Shown: positions 40,826 through 52,592, numbered from the stretch's first letter. The stretch: 64,000 nucleotides of DNA from Undibacterium piscinae (GCA_003970805.2 CP051152.1:992001-1056000); one strand, 5' to 3'. The notes: generated by a model from the letters alone, not told the origin. Program-made: numbers and translations.

Positions 40826-42108
40826 TATCTTACCTCCCTATCGCGAATATCCCTGGAGTCTCGCGTACGCCCATCTTTATTGAGACGACTATCCGCCGCA
40901 GGCATTTGCTCCGGCGTCGGCATTAACTGACCTGTTACTGCAGGCGCCCCCCCCCCCTTAACTCCAGAGACGGCTTCCTGTTGTGAAATTATTTTGTCTA
41001 GCGGCAAATAAATCATATTGTTGCCATTCTTGGTATCAACCATCATTTTTGTCGTGCTGGAGAATATTTGCTGCATAGTCTCCAGGTACATACGATCACG
41101 CGTCACCGCAGGCGCTTTCTGGTACTCAGCCAATACTTGCTTAAACCGCCCAGCATTACCTTCAGAATTCGCTACGATACGTGCCTTATATGCCTCAGAC
41201 TCCTGCAACAACCGGGAAGCCTCTCCGCGCGCCTTAGGAATCACATCATTCGCATAGGCCTGCCCTTCATTTTTTTGACGCTCTTTGTCTTGCCCAGCCT
41301 TTACCGCATCATCAAATGCAGCCTGAACTTGCTCTGGCGGCTGAACCGCTTGCATTGTAACGTTCGTAATTTGCACCCCAGCCTTATAGCGCTCAAGAAC
41401 TTGCTGCATCAAGCTATTTACATCGAGGGCAACCTTTTCGCGCCCCTCATACAAAACGAAATCCATCTTACTTTTACCGACAATCTCACGGATCGCCGTC
41501 TCAGCAACCTGTCGTATCATTTCTTCCTGATCGCGATTATTGTAAAGCCACTGCGCCGCATCTTTCAATTTGTACTGCACGGCAAACTGAATATCAATAA
41601 TATTTTCATCGTCTGTAAGCATTAGCGCCTCTTTCGGCTGCTTATTCTTTACATTTGAACGATATCCAATTTCAACGGTGCGAACCTGAGAGACATTAAC
41701 GATTTCATGCCCCTGTATCGGTGCCGGCCAGCGCCAATTAAACCCCGCAGTAGTCGAGTGACTATATTTACCAAATGTTGTAATAACTGCGGTTTGACCT
41801 TCTTGGACAATGAAAAATCCACTTACACCCCAGATAAACGCAATAACAGCAAGCACTACAGCAACGGCCACCTTCGCACCAGCAGCATCAGGAGTAAAGC
41901 TTCCTCCGCCCCCGCCTCCATCGCCAGCACCGTTTCCGCCTAGCAATTTTGTGATGCGTTGATTGAAATCACGCCAAAGTTGCTCTATATCCGGCGGTCC
42001 TTCATTCGGTTTTTTTCCATCCTGATTATTGTTTTGCGAACCGCGCCCCCATTGAGGATCATTCAGCGATAACGTCAAACCAATCTTTTTTAGAAGTGAA
42101 ACAAGCAT
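40825..42108 (-). CDS. hflK: Modulator of FtsH protease HflK
   Basis: 427-aa partner of HflC. The N-terminus is Gly/Asn-rich (DPQWGRG, GDGGGGGGSF), then one TM segment near residues 80-100, the SPFH domain, a coiled-coil and a poorly conserved C-terminal tail. The ATG at 42108 (MLVSLLKKIG) has GGAT upstream and fits the family better than a TTG at 42123. The tail is encoded by an uninterrupted 11-G tract (40947-40957), a potential slippage site about 40 residues before the stop. Confidence 0.94.
   Translation of the reverse strand: MLVSLLKKIGLTLSLNDPQWGRGSQNNNQDGKKPNEGPPDIEQLWRDFNQRITKLLGGNGAGDGGGGGGSFTPDAAGAKVAVAVVLAVIAFIWGVSGFFIVQEGQTAVITTFGKYSHSTTAGFNWRWPAPIQGHEIVNVSQVRTVEIGYRSNVKNKQPKEALMLTDDENIIDIQFAVQYKLKDAAQWLYNNRDQEEMIRQVAETAIREIVGKSKMDFVLYEGREKVALDVNSLMQQVLERYKAGVQITNVTMQAVQPPEQVQAAFDDAVKAGQDKERQKNEGQAYANDVIPKARGEASRLLQESEAYKARIVANSEGNAGRFKQVLAEYQKAPAVTRDRMYLETMQQIFSSTTKMMVDTKNGNNMIYLPLDKIISQQEAVSGVKGGGAPAVTGQLMPTPEQMPAADSRLNKDGRTRDSRDIRDREVR
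40947..40957 (-). repeat. 11-base G homopolymer inside hflK
   Basis: Eleven consecutive C on the plus strand, G in the coding sense, encoding the GGG of VKGGGAPAV. Tracts of this length are prone to slippage and are the longest single-base run I noticed in the window. Confidence 0.9.
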
Positions 42109-42152
42109 TCTGTCGCTATCCAATTAAATAGTGGGTCGAACTATAAACAAGC

Positions 42153-43277
42153 TTAATTAAAACGAGCATCATCAAACTCAAGGTCTGCTGGTGCATCGCC
42201 ACGTTTTATAGCGTAAAGTCTGGCATATTCAGCAATTGCATGACGCAAAAGGTCCATCCCTGCTCCGGTACGGGCACTCGCAAAAACCCGCTGGATTTTA
42301 TCATATTCACCTAGTTCAACACTTGGATCCATTGACGTCAAATCAATTTTATTCCATACCAACAACTGCGGTATATGATCTGCACCAATTTCCTTAAGCA
42401 CATGATTAACCTGCTCAATCTGATCCATACGCACTGGACTACTTGCATCTACAACGTGTATCAAAAGGTCTGCGTGTATTGTCTCCTCTAAGGTTGCACG
42501 GAACGCGGCAACCAATTGATGAGGCAACTCACGAATAAAACCCACTGTATCAGAAACAACAACACTTCCAACTTCACCAAGATATAAACGACGTGACGTT
42601 GTATCCAATGTCGCAAACAATTGATTGGCAGCATAGGCACCGGCCTTAGTCAACGAGTTAAATAACGTAGACTTGCCTGCATTCGTATACCCAACCAAAG
42701 AAACCGAGAAAGTATGACTCCGCCCCCTAGAGCGACGCTGCGTTTCTCTCTGCTTATGCAGCTTTTCCATTTTTGCTTTAAGAGCCTTGACACGTTCGCC
42801 CAGCAACCGGCGATCGGTTTCCAACTGGGTTTCTCCAGGGCCACGCAAACCGATACCACCCTTTTGTCGCTCCAGATGCGTCCAACCCCGTATCAATCGG
42901 GTAGCGAGATGCTGCAACTGCGCCAACTCAACCTGAACTTTGCCTTCGTGACTATGTGCTCGTTGCGCAAAAATATCAAGAATTAAACTAGTTCTATCAA
43001 CAACCCGAACTTTAAGATGCCGTTCAAGATTGCGCTGCTGAGCCGGAGACAATGCATGATTAAAGATCACAATTTCAGCGCTTACATCAGCCACAGCATT
43101 GGCAAGTTCATCAGCCTTACCAGAACCGATAAAAAAAGCAGCATCAGGACTAGATCTCTTACAAGAAATCACTGTAACCGGTTCAGCTCCAGCAGACTGA
43201 GAGAGCAAGGAAAGCTCCTCCAAACTTGCGGCAAAATCTTCCTTGCCAAAATCCACACCGACTAAAATCGCGCGCAT
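42153..43277 (-). CDS. hflX: GTPase HflX
   Basis: 374-aa ribosome-associated GTPase that splits stalled ribosomes under stress. The N-terminal HflX domain includes the GPGETQLETDRR signature (about residues 145-156). G1 is GYTNAGKSTLFN (about 200), G3 DTVGFIRELP and G4 WNKID. Start chosen at the ATG at 43277 (MRAILVGVDFG). It lies 39 bp downstream of hfq, the usual order. Confidence 0.95.
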   Translation of the reverse strand: MRAILVGVDFGKEDFAASLEELSLLSQSAGAEPVTVISCKRSSPDAAFFIGSGKADELANAVADVSAEIVIFNHALSPAQQRNLERHLKVRVVDRTSLILDIFAQRAHSHEGKVQVELAQLQHLATRLIRGWTHLERQKGGIGLRGPGETQLETDRRLLGERVKALKAKMEKLHKQRETQRRSRGRSHTFSVSLVGYTNAGKSTLFNSLTKAGAYAANQLFATLDTTSRRLYLGEVGSVVVSDTVGFIRELPHQLVAAFRATLEETIHADLLIHVVDASSPVRMDQIEQVNHVLKEIGADHIPQLLVWNKIDLTSMDPSVELGEYDKIQRVFASARTGAGMDLLRHAIAEYARLYAIKRGDAPADLEFDDARFN

Positions 43278-43316
43278 AAATAAGGGCAACTCAGAAAATA
43301 ATATACCATCAAAATC

Positions 43317-43553
43317 TTACTCAACCTCAGACTCTGTATTAATAGTTACAGCACGAGCTGGAACAACAGTAGAAATAGCATGTTTATAAACCATTTGGGT
43401 AACGGTATTGCGAAGAAGTACGACATATTGATCAAAAGACTCTATATGTCCCTGCAATTTAATCCCATTTACCAAATATATCGAAACGGGAATATGCTCT
43501 TTACGCAGCGCATTTAAAAACGGGTCTTGTAACAGTTGCCCTTTATTACTCAT
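43317..43553 (-). CDS. hfq: RNA chaperone Hfq
   Basis: 78-aa Sm-like hexameric RNA chaperone. Sm1 is [20 protein letters not shown] (about residues 27-46) and Sm2 includes [13 protein letters not shown] (about 55-67). The start [19 protein letters not shown] is the canonical N-terminus. First gene of hfq-hflX-hflK-hflC. It matches small RNAs with mRNAs. Confidence 0.97.
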   Translation of the reverse strand: MSNKGQLLQDPFLNALRKEHIPVSIYLVNGIKLQGHIESFDQYVVLLRNTVTQMVYKHAISTVVPARAVTINTESEVE

Positions 43554-43688
43554 AACAGCTCCATGATGTTGTTGTGAACAAGAGTTGGGGACACATTGCA
43601 AAATCTCAAGTGTCCCAAAAATAATACTCTATAACTCTACTCTACTTTTTACGACCAATTTCTGCGAAGCGGTCTTCACATTGCAAAA

Positions 43689-45032
43689 CTATTTTTCAAC
43701 TTTTGCAAAAGGATTCTTTCCCGAACGCATTTCTATACGCAAAGGGGTCCCCGTCAACGAAAACGTTTCACGGAAATGTTTTTCCAAATAACGTTTATAG
43801 ACATCACCAATAGAATCAAGCGCATTACCGTGAATAACGATAATTGGCGGATTTTGACCGCCTTGATGAGCGTAACGCAATTTAGGGCGAATTGAGCCCT
43901 TACGTTTTGGCTGCTGATGCTCTACCGCCTCAATCAATGCCCTGGTCAATTTTGGTGTCGACAAATTCGCCATTGCCGCAGCATAAGCAGCATCAATTGA
44001 CTTCATCATCGGATCAATACCAGAAGACTTCAAAGCAGAGACAAAGTGAAACTTAGCAAAAGTTAAGAAATTTAATTTCCTCTCGATATCTACCTTAATC
44101 TCGTCACGACGATCACTCTGCAAACCATCCCATTTATTCACGCCGATCACCAACGCACGTCCAGATTCAAGAATAAAGCCTGCTATATGAGCATCTTGTT
44201 CTGAGATATCCTGCTGCGCATCCAACAAAAGCAAAACGACGTTAGCCTCTGAGACCGATTGCAAAGTTTTTACTACGGAAAATTTCTCAATTGCCTCAAA
44301 TACCTTACCGCGCCGACGAATACCTGCGGTGTCAATCAAGGTGTAGTGCTTGCCACCACGCTCAAATGGTATTTCAATTGAATCCCTGGTAGTTCCTGGC
44401 ATATCAAATGCGATCACCCGCTCCTCGCCGAGCAAGGTGTTGACCAAGGTCGATTTACCGACGTTAGGCCGGCCGACGATCGCAATTTTAATACCTTTCA
44501 CCGCATCGCTAGGCTCTTCCAACTCGGGAGGTCTTTGCGCAAAAGCGATGTTCAAAGACTCTTCAACCAAATCAGTCACGCCATCACCATGCGCTGAGGA
44601 AATCACATAAGGATCACCCAATCCCAACTCATAGAAATCAGCGGTTACCGAGGTGTACCTCATACCTTCGGCTTTATTGACAACCAACATTACAGATCGA
44701 CCGGATTTCCGTAAAAAATCAGTAATGGTTTTATCGTGCGGCGTCAAACCCTGGCGACCGTCAACCAGGAAAATAACCACATCTGCCTCAGCAACCGCTT
44801 GCTTGGTTTGCTTGGCCATTTCATACATGATCCCGTCTTTAGCGACTGGCTCAAATCCTCCAGTATCGATCACAAGAAACGGTCTATCTCCAACACGTCC
44901 CTCGCCATAATGCCTATCCCTGGTCAAGCCAGGAAGATCCGCAACCAACGCATCGCGAGAGCGCGTAAGCCGATTAAACAATGTGGATTTGCCGACGTTT
45001 GGTCGACCTATAAGTGCTATTACCGGCTTCAT
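43689..45032 (-). CDS. der: Ribosome biogenesis GTPase Der (EngA)
   Basis: 447-aa tandem GTPase needed for 50S assembly. G domain 1 starts with [14 protein letters not shown] (about residue 8) and DTGGF; G domain 2 with [15 protein letters not shown] (about 185) and [10 protein letters not shown]. The C-terminal KH-like domain ends in [11 protein letters not shown]. Frame intact. Last gene of the bamB-der part; hfq follows. Confidence 0.97.
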   Translation of the reverse strand: MKPVIALIGRPNVGKSTLFNRLTRSRDALVADLPGLTRDRHYGEGRVGDRPFLVIDTGGFEPVAKDGIMYEMAKQTKQAVAEADVVIFLVDGRQGLTPHDKTITDFLRKSGRSVMLVVNKAEGMRYTSVTADFYELGLGDPYVISSAHGDGVTDLVEESLNIAFAQRPPELEEPSDAVKGIKIAIVGRPNVGKSTLVNTLLGEERVIAFDMPGTTRDSIEIPFERGGKHYTLIDTAGIRRRGKVFEAIEKFSVVKTLQSVSEANVVLLLLDAQQDISEQDAHIAGFILESGRALVIGVNKWDGLQSDRRDEIKVDIERKLNFLTFAKFHFVSALKSSGIDPMMKSIDAAYAAAMANLSTPKLTRALIEAVEHQQPKRKGSIRPKLRYAHQGGQNPPIIVIHGNALDSIGDVYKRYLEKHFRETFSLTGTPLRIEMRSGKNPFAKVEK

Positions 45033-45037
45033 TTGTA

Positions 45038-46192
45038 TTACTCGGTCGCAAAAGCGACCACTGTCCCTGATTTAGTTTGTACGATCAAATTCGAACCCAC
45101 CACGATTGGCGTGGCCAAAATCTGACTACCATCGGTGCTAACCCTACCGATGAAAGAGCCATCTTCCCTTGAGAGAAAATGAAGAAAACCGAAAGCATCA
45201 CCTACTGCGACGGCCCTACCAAACGATACTGGCGCAGAGACCCGGCGATTGGCTAACGCATCATTACGCCAGGCACTCGATCCCGCAACGCGAGAATATG
45301 CTGAAACCGCACCAGCATTGTCCACCGCAAACACGAATCGCTCATCAACACTGACACCAACTTCGCTAGAAATATTTTTTGACCAACGTACCGAACCAGA
45401 GCCCAAATCAAAGCAACTGACGCGTCCCTGGTAAGCGGAAGAGCAAACAACTTGTCCGGCGACTACAGGAGTACCGAGAACATCAGCAATACGCTCTAGC
45501 TCTGTTGCCCCCTTAGGATCTGCAACCGATGCCTCCCAGCGCAACCCACCGTTATTCAATGACAAGGCCACCAACTTCCCGCCAGGCAAGCCAACAATCG
45601 CCAATTGATCGGTCATAGCGATTCCTGATGCGGCACGCAAGGTCAAAGCAGGAATGGTGCGATTCACCGCCCACTTGCGGGCACCGGTCTCCACATCGTA
45701 AGCTGCAACGCGGTTGTCGATACTTCTAACCAAAATCAAGCCTTGACCAATGACAGGATTCGTCATAATTTCACTTGAGGCTTGCACTTTCCAGCGCAAC
45801 TTACCATCAAGATCAAAAGCCATCAAAAATCCCTTTTGCCCGGCCACTACGATTGTCGATGCGCCAACGCCAACCCCCGCTGTTAAAGGCATTCCAGCGC
45901 TGATACGCCACAAAACCTTACCACTGACAGAATCCATTTTCACAACAGCACCATCAACAGCCGCAGCAACAATATCAGTTCCGGTTTGAACAGGAGAAAA
46001 AACATACGCACCACTGCTTCCGACTGACGTACTCCAAACAGGTTTGAGCGCCATTGAGGGCTTAAACTCAACTAAAGCGGCAGGCGCGTTTTTTATCTCG
46101 GACTTTGAAAAAGGATTAAGCGAAGATAAAGACGAACAGCCTGCCAAATTAAGCAGTATCGCACCGACAACCAGTTTGCTAAAAAATTGCAT
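45038..46192 (-). CDS. bamB: Outer membrane protein assembly factor BamB
   Basis: 384-aa lipoprotein. The signal ends in the lipobox LNLAGC (about residues 12-17), followed by an eight-bladed PQQ-type beta-propeller with recurring DxxxGxxxW motifs. It is the BAM-complex scaffold that helps insert outer-membrane barrels. Start at the ATG at 46192 ([10 protein letters not shown]). Located between yfgM and der, the conserved proteobacterial order. Confidence 0.94.
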   Translation of the reverse strand: MQFFSKLVVGAILLNLAGCSSLSSLNPFSKSEIKNAPAALVEFKPSMALKPVWSTSVGSSGAYVFSPVQTGTDIVAAAVDGAVVKMDSVSGKVLWRISAGMPLTAGVGVGASTIVVAGQKGFLMAFDLDGKLRWKVQASSEIMTNPVIGQGLILVRSIDNRVAAYDVETGARKWAVNRTIPALTLRAASGIAMTDQLAIVGLPGGKLVALSLNNGGLRWEASVADPKGATELERIADVLGTPVVAGQVVCSSAYQGRVSCFDLGSGSVRWSKNISSEVGVSVDERFVFAVDNAGAVSAYSRVAGSSAWRNDALANRRVSAPVSFGRAVAVGDAFGFLHFLSREDGSFIGRVSTDGSQILATPIVVGSNLIVQTKSGTVVAFATE

Positions 46193-46205
46193 GCATAACT
46201 CCCAA

Positions 46206-46874
46206 TTATTTTGCTGCTGCGTGACTTGCATTGCTTACGCTTACAGCACCACCAAGTGCATCGAGCTTAATTTGTATTAATTGACGACCAGGATTTTTTG
46301 CGCCTAGCTTATCCAAGGCAGCCTGATAAGCATTACGAGCATCCTCAATTTTATTTTGAGCAAAATAAATATCGCCTTTAACGTCGATAGCAACGCCAGC
46401 AAAATCAGCGGGAAAATCTCCGGCCAGGAAAGTCAATCCCTCATCGTAGGCCTTCTCGTCCAATGCAATTCCGGCCAAACGGATCTTCGCCAAAGATTTA
46501 TACTCCTCAACATTGCTGTGATCCAGGGTCCAATGCAAATGACCCTTTGCCGTTTTCAGATCATTAGCATCAAATGCAATTTTCGCTGCTGACAATGCGG
46601 CCATAGGCGCATAAGAAGTGCGTGGAAATTTCTCGATCAAATCCGTTGTGGCGCGCTGCACCTTAACACTATCTTTTGCAATGATAGATTTTTGCAACTC
46701 ATCATAAAGCTGAGATGCCTGAGTGGACTGGTTACGCTGATAGGTATTCCAGCCAGTCCAAGCTGCGTAACCTGACAGCGCAATGACCAGCAACCAAGTC
46801 ACCAGATTTCCGTACTGCTTCCACCAAGCTTTTAACGTGTCTAATTGTTCTTGCTCTTCGAGATCGTATGCCAT
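46206..46874 (-). CDS. yfgM: YfgM-family TPR-like periplasmic protein
   Basis: 222-aa protein: short cytoplasmic N-terminus (MAYDLEEQEQLDTLKAWWKQ), one TM helix at about residues 22-42 and a periplasmic TPR-like domain. In E. coli YfgM interacts with the SecYEG-associated chaperone PpiD. Between hisS and bamB, as expected. Confidence 0.92.
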   Translation of the reverse strand: MAYDLEEQEQLDTLKAWWKQYGNLVTWLLVIALSGYAAWTGWNTYQRNQSTQASQLYDELQKSIIAKDSVKVQRATTDLIEKFPRTSYAPMAALSAAKIAFDANDLKTAKGHLHWTLDHSNVEEYKSLAKIRLAGIALDEKAYDEGLTFLAGDFPADFAGVAIDVKGDIYFAQNKIEDARNAYQAALDKLGAKNPGRQLIQIKLDALGGAVSVSNASHAAAK

Positions 46875-46886
46875 ATTTTTTTATAT

Positions 46887-48248
46887 TTAGTGATGAATAT
46901 GAATGTGATTAGGATTATCGCAGCAGTCGCTGGTTTCAGCCGCGCCCGTCATTTGATCCACCACATAATCGACAGCAGTATCAAATGGAAGGTTAACCTG
47001 ATTGTTATCTGTATCTTCGTCGCGCATCGCCTTGATGGTGACGGTATTTGCCGCAGCCTCGTCTTCGCCGATTATCACCGAATAAGCAGCGCCACTAGCA
47101 TTAGCTTTTTTCATTTGCGACTTAAAACTTCCCACGCCTGAAGCCGATGCGCAATGTAACACAACATCGAGTCCAGCATCACGCAAACGTTCACCGAGCA
47201 CAAAAGACTGAGCCCGACCATCATCGCCTTGATGCAGCAGATACACATCACATTGAGGTGGATTATGCGCCTCGCCTGAGGCCTTCATCAATTCCAGCAA
47301 GCGCTCAACCCCCATGGCAAAGCCACAGGCAGGCGTTGCCTTACCACCAAAAATTGAAAACAGGGAATCATAACGACCACCGCCACACACCGTCCCCTGA
47401 GAACCCAGTTCATCGGTAACCCACTCAAACACGGTGCGATTGTAGTAGTCCATACCACGGACCAAGCGCGTGTTAATCGTGAAGGGAATACTATTATCAC
47501 GAAGAATTTTTTGCACACCCAGAAAGTGAGACTTTGACTCCTCACCCAAATAATCAAACAACTTTGGTGCGTTATTCACCATCTCTTGCATGGCTGGATT
47601 CTTAGTATCCAATATCCGCAACGGATTGCTATATAAGCGGCGCAAGGCTTCCGCATCAAGTAAGTCTTTATGCTGCTCAAAATAGGAGATCAAATCAACG
47701 CGATGCTGATTGCGCTCAGGAGCGTCACCAATGGAGTTGAGCTCCAAACGAATATTTTGCAAACCCAAGTCATCCCAGAGTCGCTGGCACATCACAATTA
47801 ATTCAGCATCAATATCAGGACCACTAAAACCCAAAGCCTCAGCGCCGACCTGATGAAACTGGCGATACCTGCCACGCTGCGGCTTCTCATGCCTAAACAT
47901 CGGACCGTTATACCAAACGCGCTTGGGACCTTCGTATGTGAGATTGTGCTCAATTGCGGCGCGAACTATACCCGCAGTATTTTCCGGACGCAATGTTAGC
48001 TTATCACCATTAAGGGCATCGTCAAAAGAGTACATTTCTTTTTCAACAATATCCGTTACCGCACCAAGCCCACGCGCAAACAAGTGCGTCGATTCAACAA
48101 TAGGCGTACGGACTTGTTGAAAACCATAACTTTTAAGCACCGATTGAACGGTGTTTTCAAATAACTCCCAGAGCGGAGCATCGGCAGGTAGGATATCGTT
48201 CATCCCCTTGACGCCGCTTATCTTTTCGATTTTTTTATTTTCTGACAT
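46887..48248 (-). CDS. hisS: Histidyl-tRNA synthetase
   Basis: 453-aa class II aminoacyl-tRNA synthetase. Motif 1 is near [10 protein letters not shown], motif 2 is [20 protein letters not shown] (about residues 118-137), His[15 protein letters not shown] (about 264-277) and motif 3 [14 protein letters not shown] (about 310-323). The last residues are unusually His-rich ([10 protein letters not shown]), an extension not seen in most HisRS that could bind metal. Upstream neighbour is ispG. Confidence 0.96.
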   Translation of the reverse strand: MSENKKIEKISGVKGMNDILPADAPLWELFENTVQSVLKSYGFQQVRTPIVESTHLFARGLGAVTDIVEKEMYSFDDALNGDKLTLRPENTAGIVRAAIEHNLTYEGPKRVWYNGPMFRHEKPQRGRYRQFHQVGAEALGFSGPDIDAELIVMCQRLWDDLGLQNIRLELNSIGDAPERNQHRVDLISYFEQHKDLLDAEALRRLYSNPLRILDTKNPAMQEMVNNAPKLFDYLGEESKSHFLGVQKILRDNSIPFTINTRLVRGMDYYNRTVFEWVTDELGSQGTVCGGGRYDSLFSIFGGKATPACGFAMGVERLLELMKASGEAHNPPQCDVYLLHQGDDGRAQSFVLGERLRDAGLDVVLHCASASGVGSFKSQMKKANASGAAYSVIIGEDEAAANTVTIKAMRDEDTDNNQVNLPFDTAVDYVVDQMTGAAETSDCCDNPNHIHIHH

Positions 48249-48269
48249 TCCTAATTACCTGATCTAGTT

Positions 48270-49544
48270 TTATACGAGTAGCGACTTAGGCTGAGCGTAA
48301 TGACTCTGCACATATTCTAAAACAATAGCCTGAAACTCTTTCGCGATAGACTCACCGCGTAACGTTACAGCTTTTACACCATCAATAAACACTGGCGCAG
48401 CGGGCGATTCACCCGTACCAGGAAGACTAATGCCAATATTTGCATGCTTGGACTCACCGGGCCCGTTGACGATACATCCCATCACAGCGACATTCATCGC
48501 CTCAACACCTGGATATTGCTCTTTCCAGACTGGCATCTGGTCACGCAAGAAGGTCTGAATGTCGTCAGCTAACTCTTGAAAAACCGTGGAGGTAGTGCGC
48601 CCACAACCGGGGCATGCGATAACCATGGGGGTGAATTTTCGCAAACCCATGGTCTGCAAAATTTCTTGCCCTACAATAATTTCTTTGCAGCGATCGCCAC
48701 CTGGCTCGGGCGTCAGGGAGATACGAATAGTGTCACCTATCCCCTCCTGCAATAAGACCGATAAAGCTGCAGTGGAGGCAACGATTCCTTTGCTTCCCAT
48801 TCCAGCCTCAGTCAGACCAAGATGCAAAGGATAGTCACAACGCTTGGCAAGCTCCCGATAAACGGCAATCAAATCCTGTACTCCGGAAACCTTGCAAGAC
48901 AAAATTATTTTATCTCCGGCAAGTCCCAACTCCTCGGCCCTAAGCGCATTTTCAATCGCGGAAGTAATCAATGCCTCATACATGACGGACTGAGCACTCC
49001 ACGGAAGCGCACGACCGGCATTTTCATCCATAATCCTAGCCAGAAGAGCCTGATCCAGACTCCCCCAGTTTACGCCAATACGAACTGGCTTATCATATTG
49101 ACAGGCCAGTTCTATCATCTGCGCAAATTGACTGTCGCGTTTCGCGCCCTGACCTACATTTCCAGGATTAATTCTATATTTCGACAATGCTTTGGCACAC
49201 TCTGGATAATCTCTGAGCAAAGTGTGACCGTTATAATGGAAATCCCCGACTAATGGCACATCCACGCCCATTTTATCGAGTTGCTCGCGAATTGCAGGCA
49301 CCGCTGCTGCCGCCTCAGGATTATTAACAGTAATCCTGACTAACTCAGAGCCGGCGCGCGCCAACTCCTTAATCTGAATTGCCGTACCGATCACGTCAGC
49401 CGTATCGGTATTGGTCATAGACTGAACAACGATCGGTGCACTTCCACCGACAATAACTTCACGACTACCATAAACTATTTTTGCACTACGGCCGATACGC
49501 CGCGCAAGAGGACCTGAACTAACCGCAACTAAAGAAGATGTCAT
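48270..49544 (-). CDS. ispG: 4-hydroxy-3-methylbut-2-enyl diphosphate synthase (flavodoxin), IspG
   Basis: 424-aa 4Fe-4S enzyme of the MEP isoprenoid pathway. It has the N-terminal TIM-barrel ([12 protein letters not shown]) and the C-terminal Fe-S domain with [11 protein letters not shown] and [13 protein letters not shown], which supply the cluster cysteines and ligand Glu. Length matches the proteobacterial form. It lies 2 bp downstream of the rodZ stop. Confidence 0.96.
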   Translation of the reverse strand: MTSSLVAVSSGPLARRIGRSAKIVYGSREVIVGGSAPIVVQSMTNTDTADVIGTAIQIKELARAGSELVRITVNNPEAAAAVPAIREQLDKMGVDVPLVGDFHYNGHTLLRDYPECAKALSKYRINPGNVGQGAKRDSQFAQMIELACQYDKPVRIGVNWGSLDQALLARIMDENAGRALPWSAQSVMYEALITSAIENALRAEELGLAGDKIILSCKVSGVQDLIAVYRELAKRCDYPLHLGLTEAGMGSKGIVASTAALSVLLQEGIGDTIRISLTPEPGGDRCKEIIVGQEILQTMGLRKFTPMVIACPGCGRTTSTVFQELADDIQTFLRDQMPVWKEQYPGVEAMNVAVMGCIVNGPGESKHANIGISLPGTGESPAAPVFIDGVKAVTLRGESIAKEFQAIVLEYVQSHYAQPKSLLV

Positions 49545-49546
49545 GC

Positions 49547-50573
49547 TTACTTCACATTCAAATTAACGACGTTACTGCCATTACCCGGCAAAATTTCGAG
49601 CGGATGCCCGCGCAACAAGCCATCAACACCAGCGGCATTACCAATCCGCACTTGCAGTGGCTCCTTCACGCTAAATGATTCTTCAGTACCAGCTTTCGCC
49701 AGATGCGAAGTAACGACAGTGCCATTTTCCTTTTTTACCTGTACCCAAGAATCCTGACGAAACTTCAATGTCATCACATCATTCACTGCATCGGACACTG
49801 CAACAATCGCCTTCCCAGCAGTTGCTTGCACATTATTCATCGTCCCAATAGACTGCTTAGCTTCCGCACTGAGCAACGCAGCAGAGGCTACCTTATCCAA
49901 CTCGCTTACCCTCGGATTCTGCAAACCCACCACTTCAACTGACGAAGCTGGAACAACAAGCGGAACATTAGGTACGGGAACAACAGCAGGCGCAACTACC
50001 GATGCGGGAACACTAATCTGATCAAGCACTGGCAACGCAAGCGATTGATTCGACGCCGGTACCACATTAAAAAAATTTATTTACGACATCAGCATGCTCA
50101 AATTTTTGCAATAAGAAAAAAGCGAGCGCCAACACACCAAGCAAAGCTGCACCCAACAGGTACTTACTATTATTATCGTGCCGTCCAACCAAAGACAAAC
50201 GAGACTCGAGAAAAGGCGTGGAGAGTGCAGGCTTCGATGCCGAAGCCAACTGATCATTGCCAACCTCATTCGGAAGCAAGGCAATCACGGCATTAGCGTC
50301 TATTTTTAGCAACTTAGCATAAGCTCGAATGAACCCGCGAACGATTACCATTTGAGGTAACGCCTCAAATTGATTTAACTCTATAGCAACTACCTGCTTT
50401 GACGATAATTTCAACTGATCAGCGACCTGTTGAACTGTCCATTCTTTTTGCCGCCTTGCTGCAGATAACAAGCTGCCGGCAGTATCAACCACCGCAAGCA
50501 TAGGCTTAGAATGCAAATCCAAGCCCGGGACATCCAATTGTTCCAACGGTTGATTCATACCATTATCACTCAT
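49547..50573 (-). pseudogene. rodZ: Cytoskeletal protein RodZ, single frameshift
   Basis: RodZ links MreB to the wall-elongation complex. The N-terminal HTH_25 domain (VQQVADQLKLSSKQVVAIE) and the TM helix (about residues 140-158, LLGAALLGVLALAFFLL) are in one frame. The periplasmic DUF4115 domain (about 250-340, FRQDSWVQVKKENGTVV) is in another. The break is an A7 run (50069-50075, plus strand) just after the TM. With A6 the reading is NKFFNVVPASNQS. Corrected length is 1026 nt, 341 aa. The start overlaps the pilF stop by 8 bp. Confidence 0.88.
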
Positions 50574-51366
50574 TAAAAGCCCCGCGCTGGAGCAAACCAT
50601 ACTCTTTAGAAGTTGGATGACGGCGCCTCAACTGAGTCGACAGACCAGTTACAGCAACCTGATCCAAACGCTTATTTTCAATCTTAATCGCCAACCAAAG
50701 CACATCCGCAGCCATAATGTCAGCCTTTACGACTCGGTCGATGTAAAACTTTGCCTTTTCATAGTCTGCTTGGTCGTAATAAATCTTCGCGAGATTTACA
50801 TTAATAGAAGGATTACTTGGCTGCTCACGAAAACCCTGCATAAAATATCGCTCAGCACTAACCACATCCTTCAATCTCAGACTGCAAACCCCGGCATTAT
50901 TCAACACCTTATCAGGAGCTGAGTAAGTCAAATCTTTAATTGCCTTCTCAAAATAGGCAATTGACTGTTTTTCACGACCGTTCTGACATAAAAACCAGCC
51001 ATAATTATTCGCCAGATCAGAATTACCCGGAGCCAAGCGAATTGCGCGCAAAAAATTATCTTCGGCAGCCTGAATTTCACCTGTATCCATAAAGATCAAG
51101 GCACGCAAACTATAGGCATCAACCAGATCAGGCGAAACCTGCAAGGCTTGCTTAATCTCCTCCAGCGCAACCTTATGCAAACCCTGCTGATAATAACCAA
51201 CCGCCAGTTGCATACGAATGGAAGAACGATTTTGAGATTCCTGCTTCTCCGCCGTAGGAGCAGCATCGGATTGACTCCCCTCAAGGGTTCGATTTGCGCA
51301 TGCAGACAAGATAAGAGCAAACAAAGCACCCAACAGAATACGCACACGCAGATCAAAAATTCTCAC
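50566..51366 (-). CDS. pilF: Type IV pilus biogenesis/stability lipoprotein PilF (PilW)
   Basis: 266-aa TPR lipoprotein, the outer-membrane pilotin of the PilQ secretin. The signal ends in LILSAC (about residues 18-23), followed by several TPR repeats from about 50 to 250. The GTG start at 51366 overlaps the rlmN stop. Its rlmN-pilF-rodZ-ispG-hisS context is conserved in Betaproteobacteria. Confidence 0.93.
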   Translation of the reverse strand: MRIFDLRVRILLGALFALILSACANRTLEGSQSDAAPTAEKQESQNRSSIRMQLAVGYYQQGLHKVALEEIKQALQVSPDLVDAYSLRALIFMDTGEIQAAEDNFLRAIRLAPGNSDLANNYGWFLCQNGREKQSIAYFEKAIKDLTYSAPDKVLNNAGVCSLRLKDVVSAERYFMQGFREQPSNPSINVNLAKIYYDQADYEKAKFYIDRVVKADIMAADVLWLAIKIENKRLDQVAVTGLSTQLRRRHPTSKEYGLLQRGAFNE

Positions 51367-52520
51367 TGAGAAATCTCCACTATTTTTCCAAAATTTGCAC
51401 CAAACTTCTTCTTATATTCTTCCATTTTCTGCATGCGCTCCTGAACCTTGGTTCTATCCTGGACCTCCCCCGCAAGTTGCCCGCATGCAGCATCAATATC
51501 ATCACCGCGAGTCTTACGAATCGTAGTCACGATTCCAGCATCCATCAGCACCTGGGCAAATGCCTTAATGCGAGGATTCGCGGAACGCTTTAAACCAGAT
51601 TCCGGAAACGGATTAAACGGAATTAAATTAAATTTACACGGCACATTCTTCACCAACTGCACCAACTCTCTAGCGTGCTGATCCGTATCATTGACGCCAT
51701 CAAGCATGCAATATTCGAATGTTACAAAATCACGCGGAGCAAATTCCAGATAGCGCTTACAGGCCGCCATCAACTCACTCAAAGGGTGCTTTTTATTTAA
51801 CGGAATCAGACTATCACGCAAAGCATCATTCGATGCGTGCAATGATACCGCCAACGCAACCGGACACTCTTGCGACAACTTATCAATCATCGGCACTACA
51901 CCGCTAGTCGACAAAGTCACGCGCCGACGCGACAAGCCATAGGCATTATCATCAAGCATCAGACGCAAGGCCGTCACAGTAGGCTCAAAATTCAATAAAG
52001 GCTCACCCATGCCCATCATGACCACATTCGTAATCTGACGCTCACCCTTAGGACCAGGCTCAACACCCTTACTCTTACGCAACTCGAATTCGGCCATCCA
52101 CAATTGACCGATAATTTCACCAACACTTAAATTCCGGTTAAATCCCTGCTTACCAGTGGAGCAAAAACGGCAATTAACTGCACAACCAGCCTGAGTGGAA
52201 ATACACAATGTGCCGCGCCGCTCTTCCGGGATAAATACAGTCTCAACCGCATTCCCCTGACCAACATCAACCAGCCACTTGCGCGTACCATCGCTAGAGG
52301 TGTGATCACTAATAATCGCCGGCGCAGCAACATAAGCGCGACCAGCTAACTTCTCACGCAAAGATTTTGCGAGATCGGTCATATCTTCAAAATTACTTGC
52401 ACCGAATTGATGTATCCAGCGTTGTAATTGCTTTGCACGAAACGGCTTCTCACCCAACTCATTGCAATAAGCAATCAGTTGCGCAGGATCCAGATCCAAC
52501 AAATTGGTGAGAGCCGTCAT
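51363..52520 (-). CDS. rlmN: Dual-specificity RNA methyltransferase RlmN
   Basis: 385-aa radical-SAM enzyme that methylates C2 of A2503 in 23S rRNA and A37 in tRNA. The 4Fe-4S motif C-x3-C-x2-C is in [16 protein letters not shown] (about residues 111-126), and the catalytic Cys near the C-terminus lies in [10 protein letters not shown]. The ATG at 52520 has GGAAG at 7 nt; an in-frame ATG two codons earlier is too close to it. Confidence 0.95.
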   Translation of the reverse strand: MTALTNLLDLDPAQLIAYCNELGEKPFRAKQLQRWIHQFGASNFEDMTDLAKSLREKLAGRAYVAAPAIISDHTSSDGTRKWLVDVGQGNAVETVFIPEERRGTLCISTQAGCAVNCRFCSTGKQGFNRNLSVGEIIGQLWMAEFELRKSKGVEPGPKGERQITNVVMMGMGEPLLNFEPTVTALRLMLDDNAYGLSRRRVTLSTSGVVPMIDKLSQECPVALAVSLHASNDALRDSLIPLNKKHPLSELMAACKRYLEFAPRDFVTFEYCMLDGVNDTDQHARELVQLVKNVPCKFNLIPFNPFPESGLKRSANPRIKAFAQVLMDAGIVTTIRKTRGDDIDAACGQLAGEVQDRTKVQERMQKMEEYKKKFGANFGKIVEISQ

Positions 52521-52592
52521 ATACATCTTCCTTCACGCCTGAAACTCGCAAACAAAGAGAGCTCAGGCATCATTCATCAAAAACTATAACAA

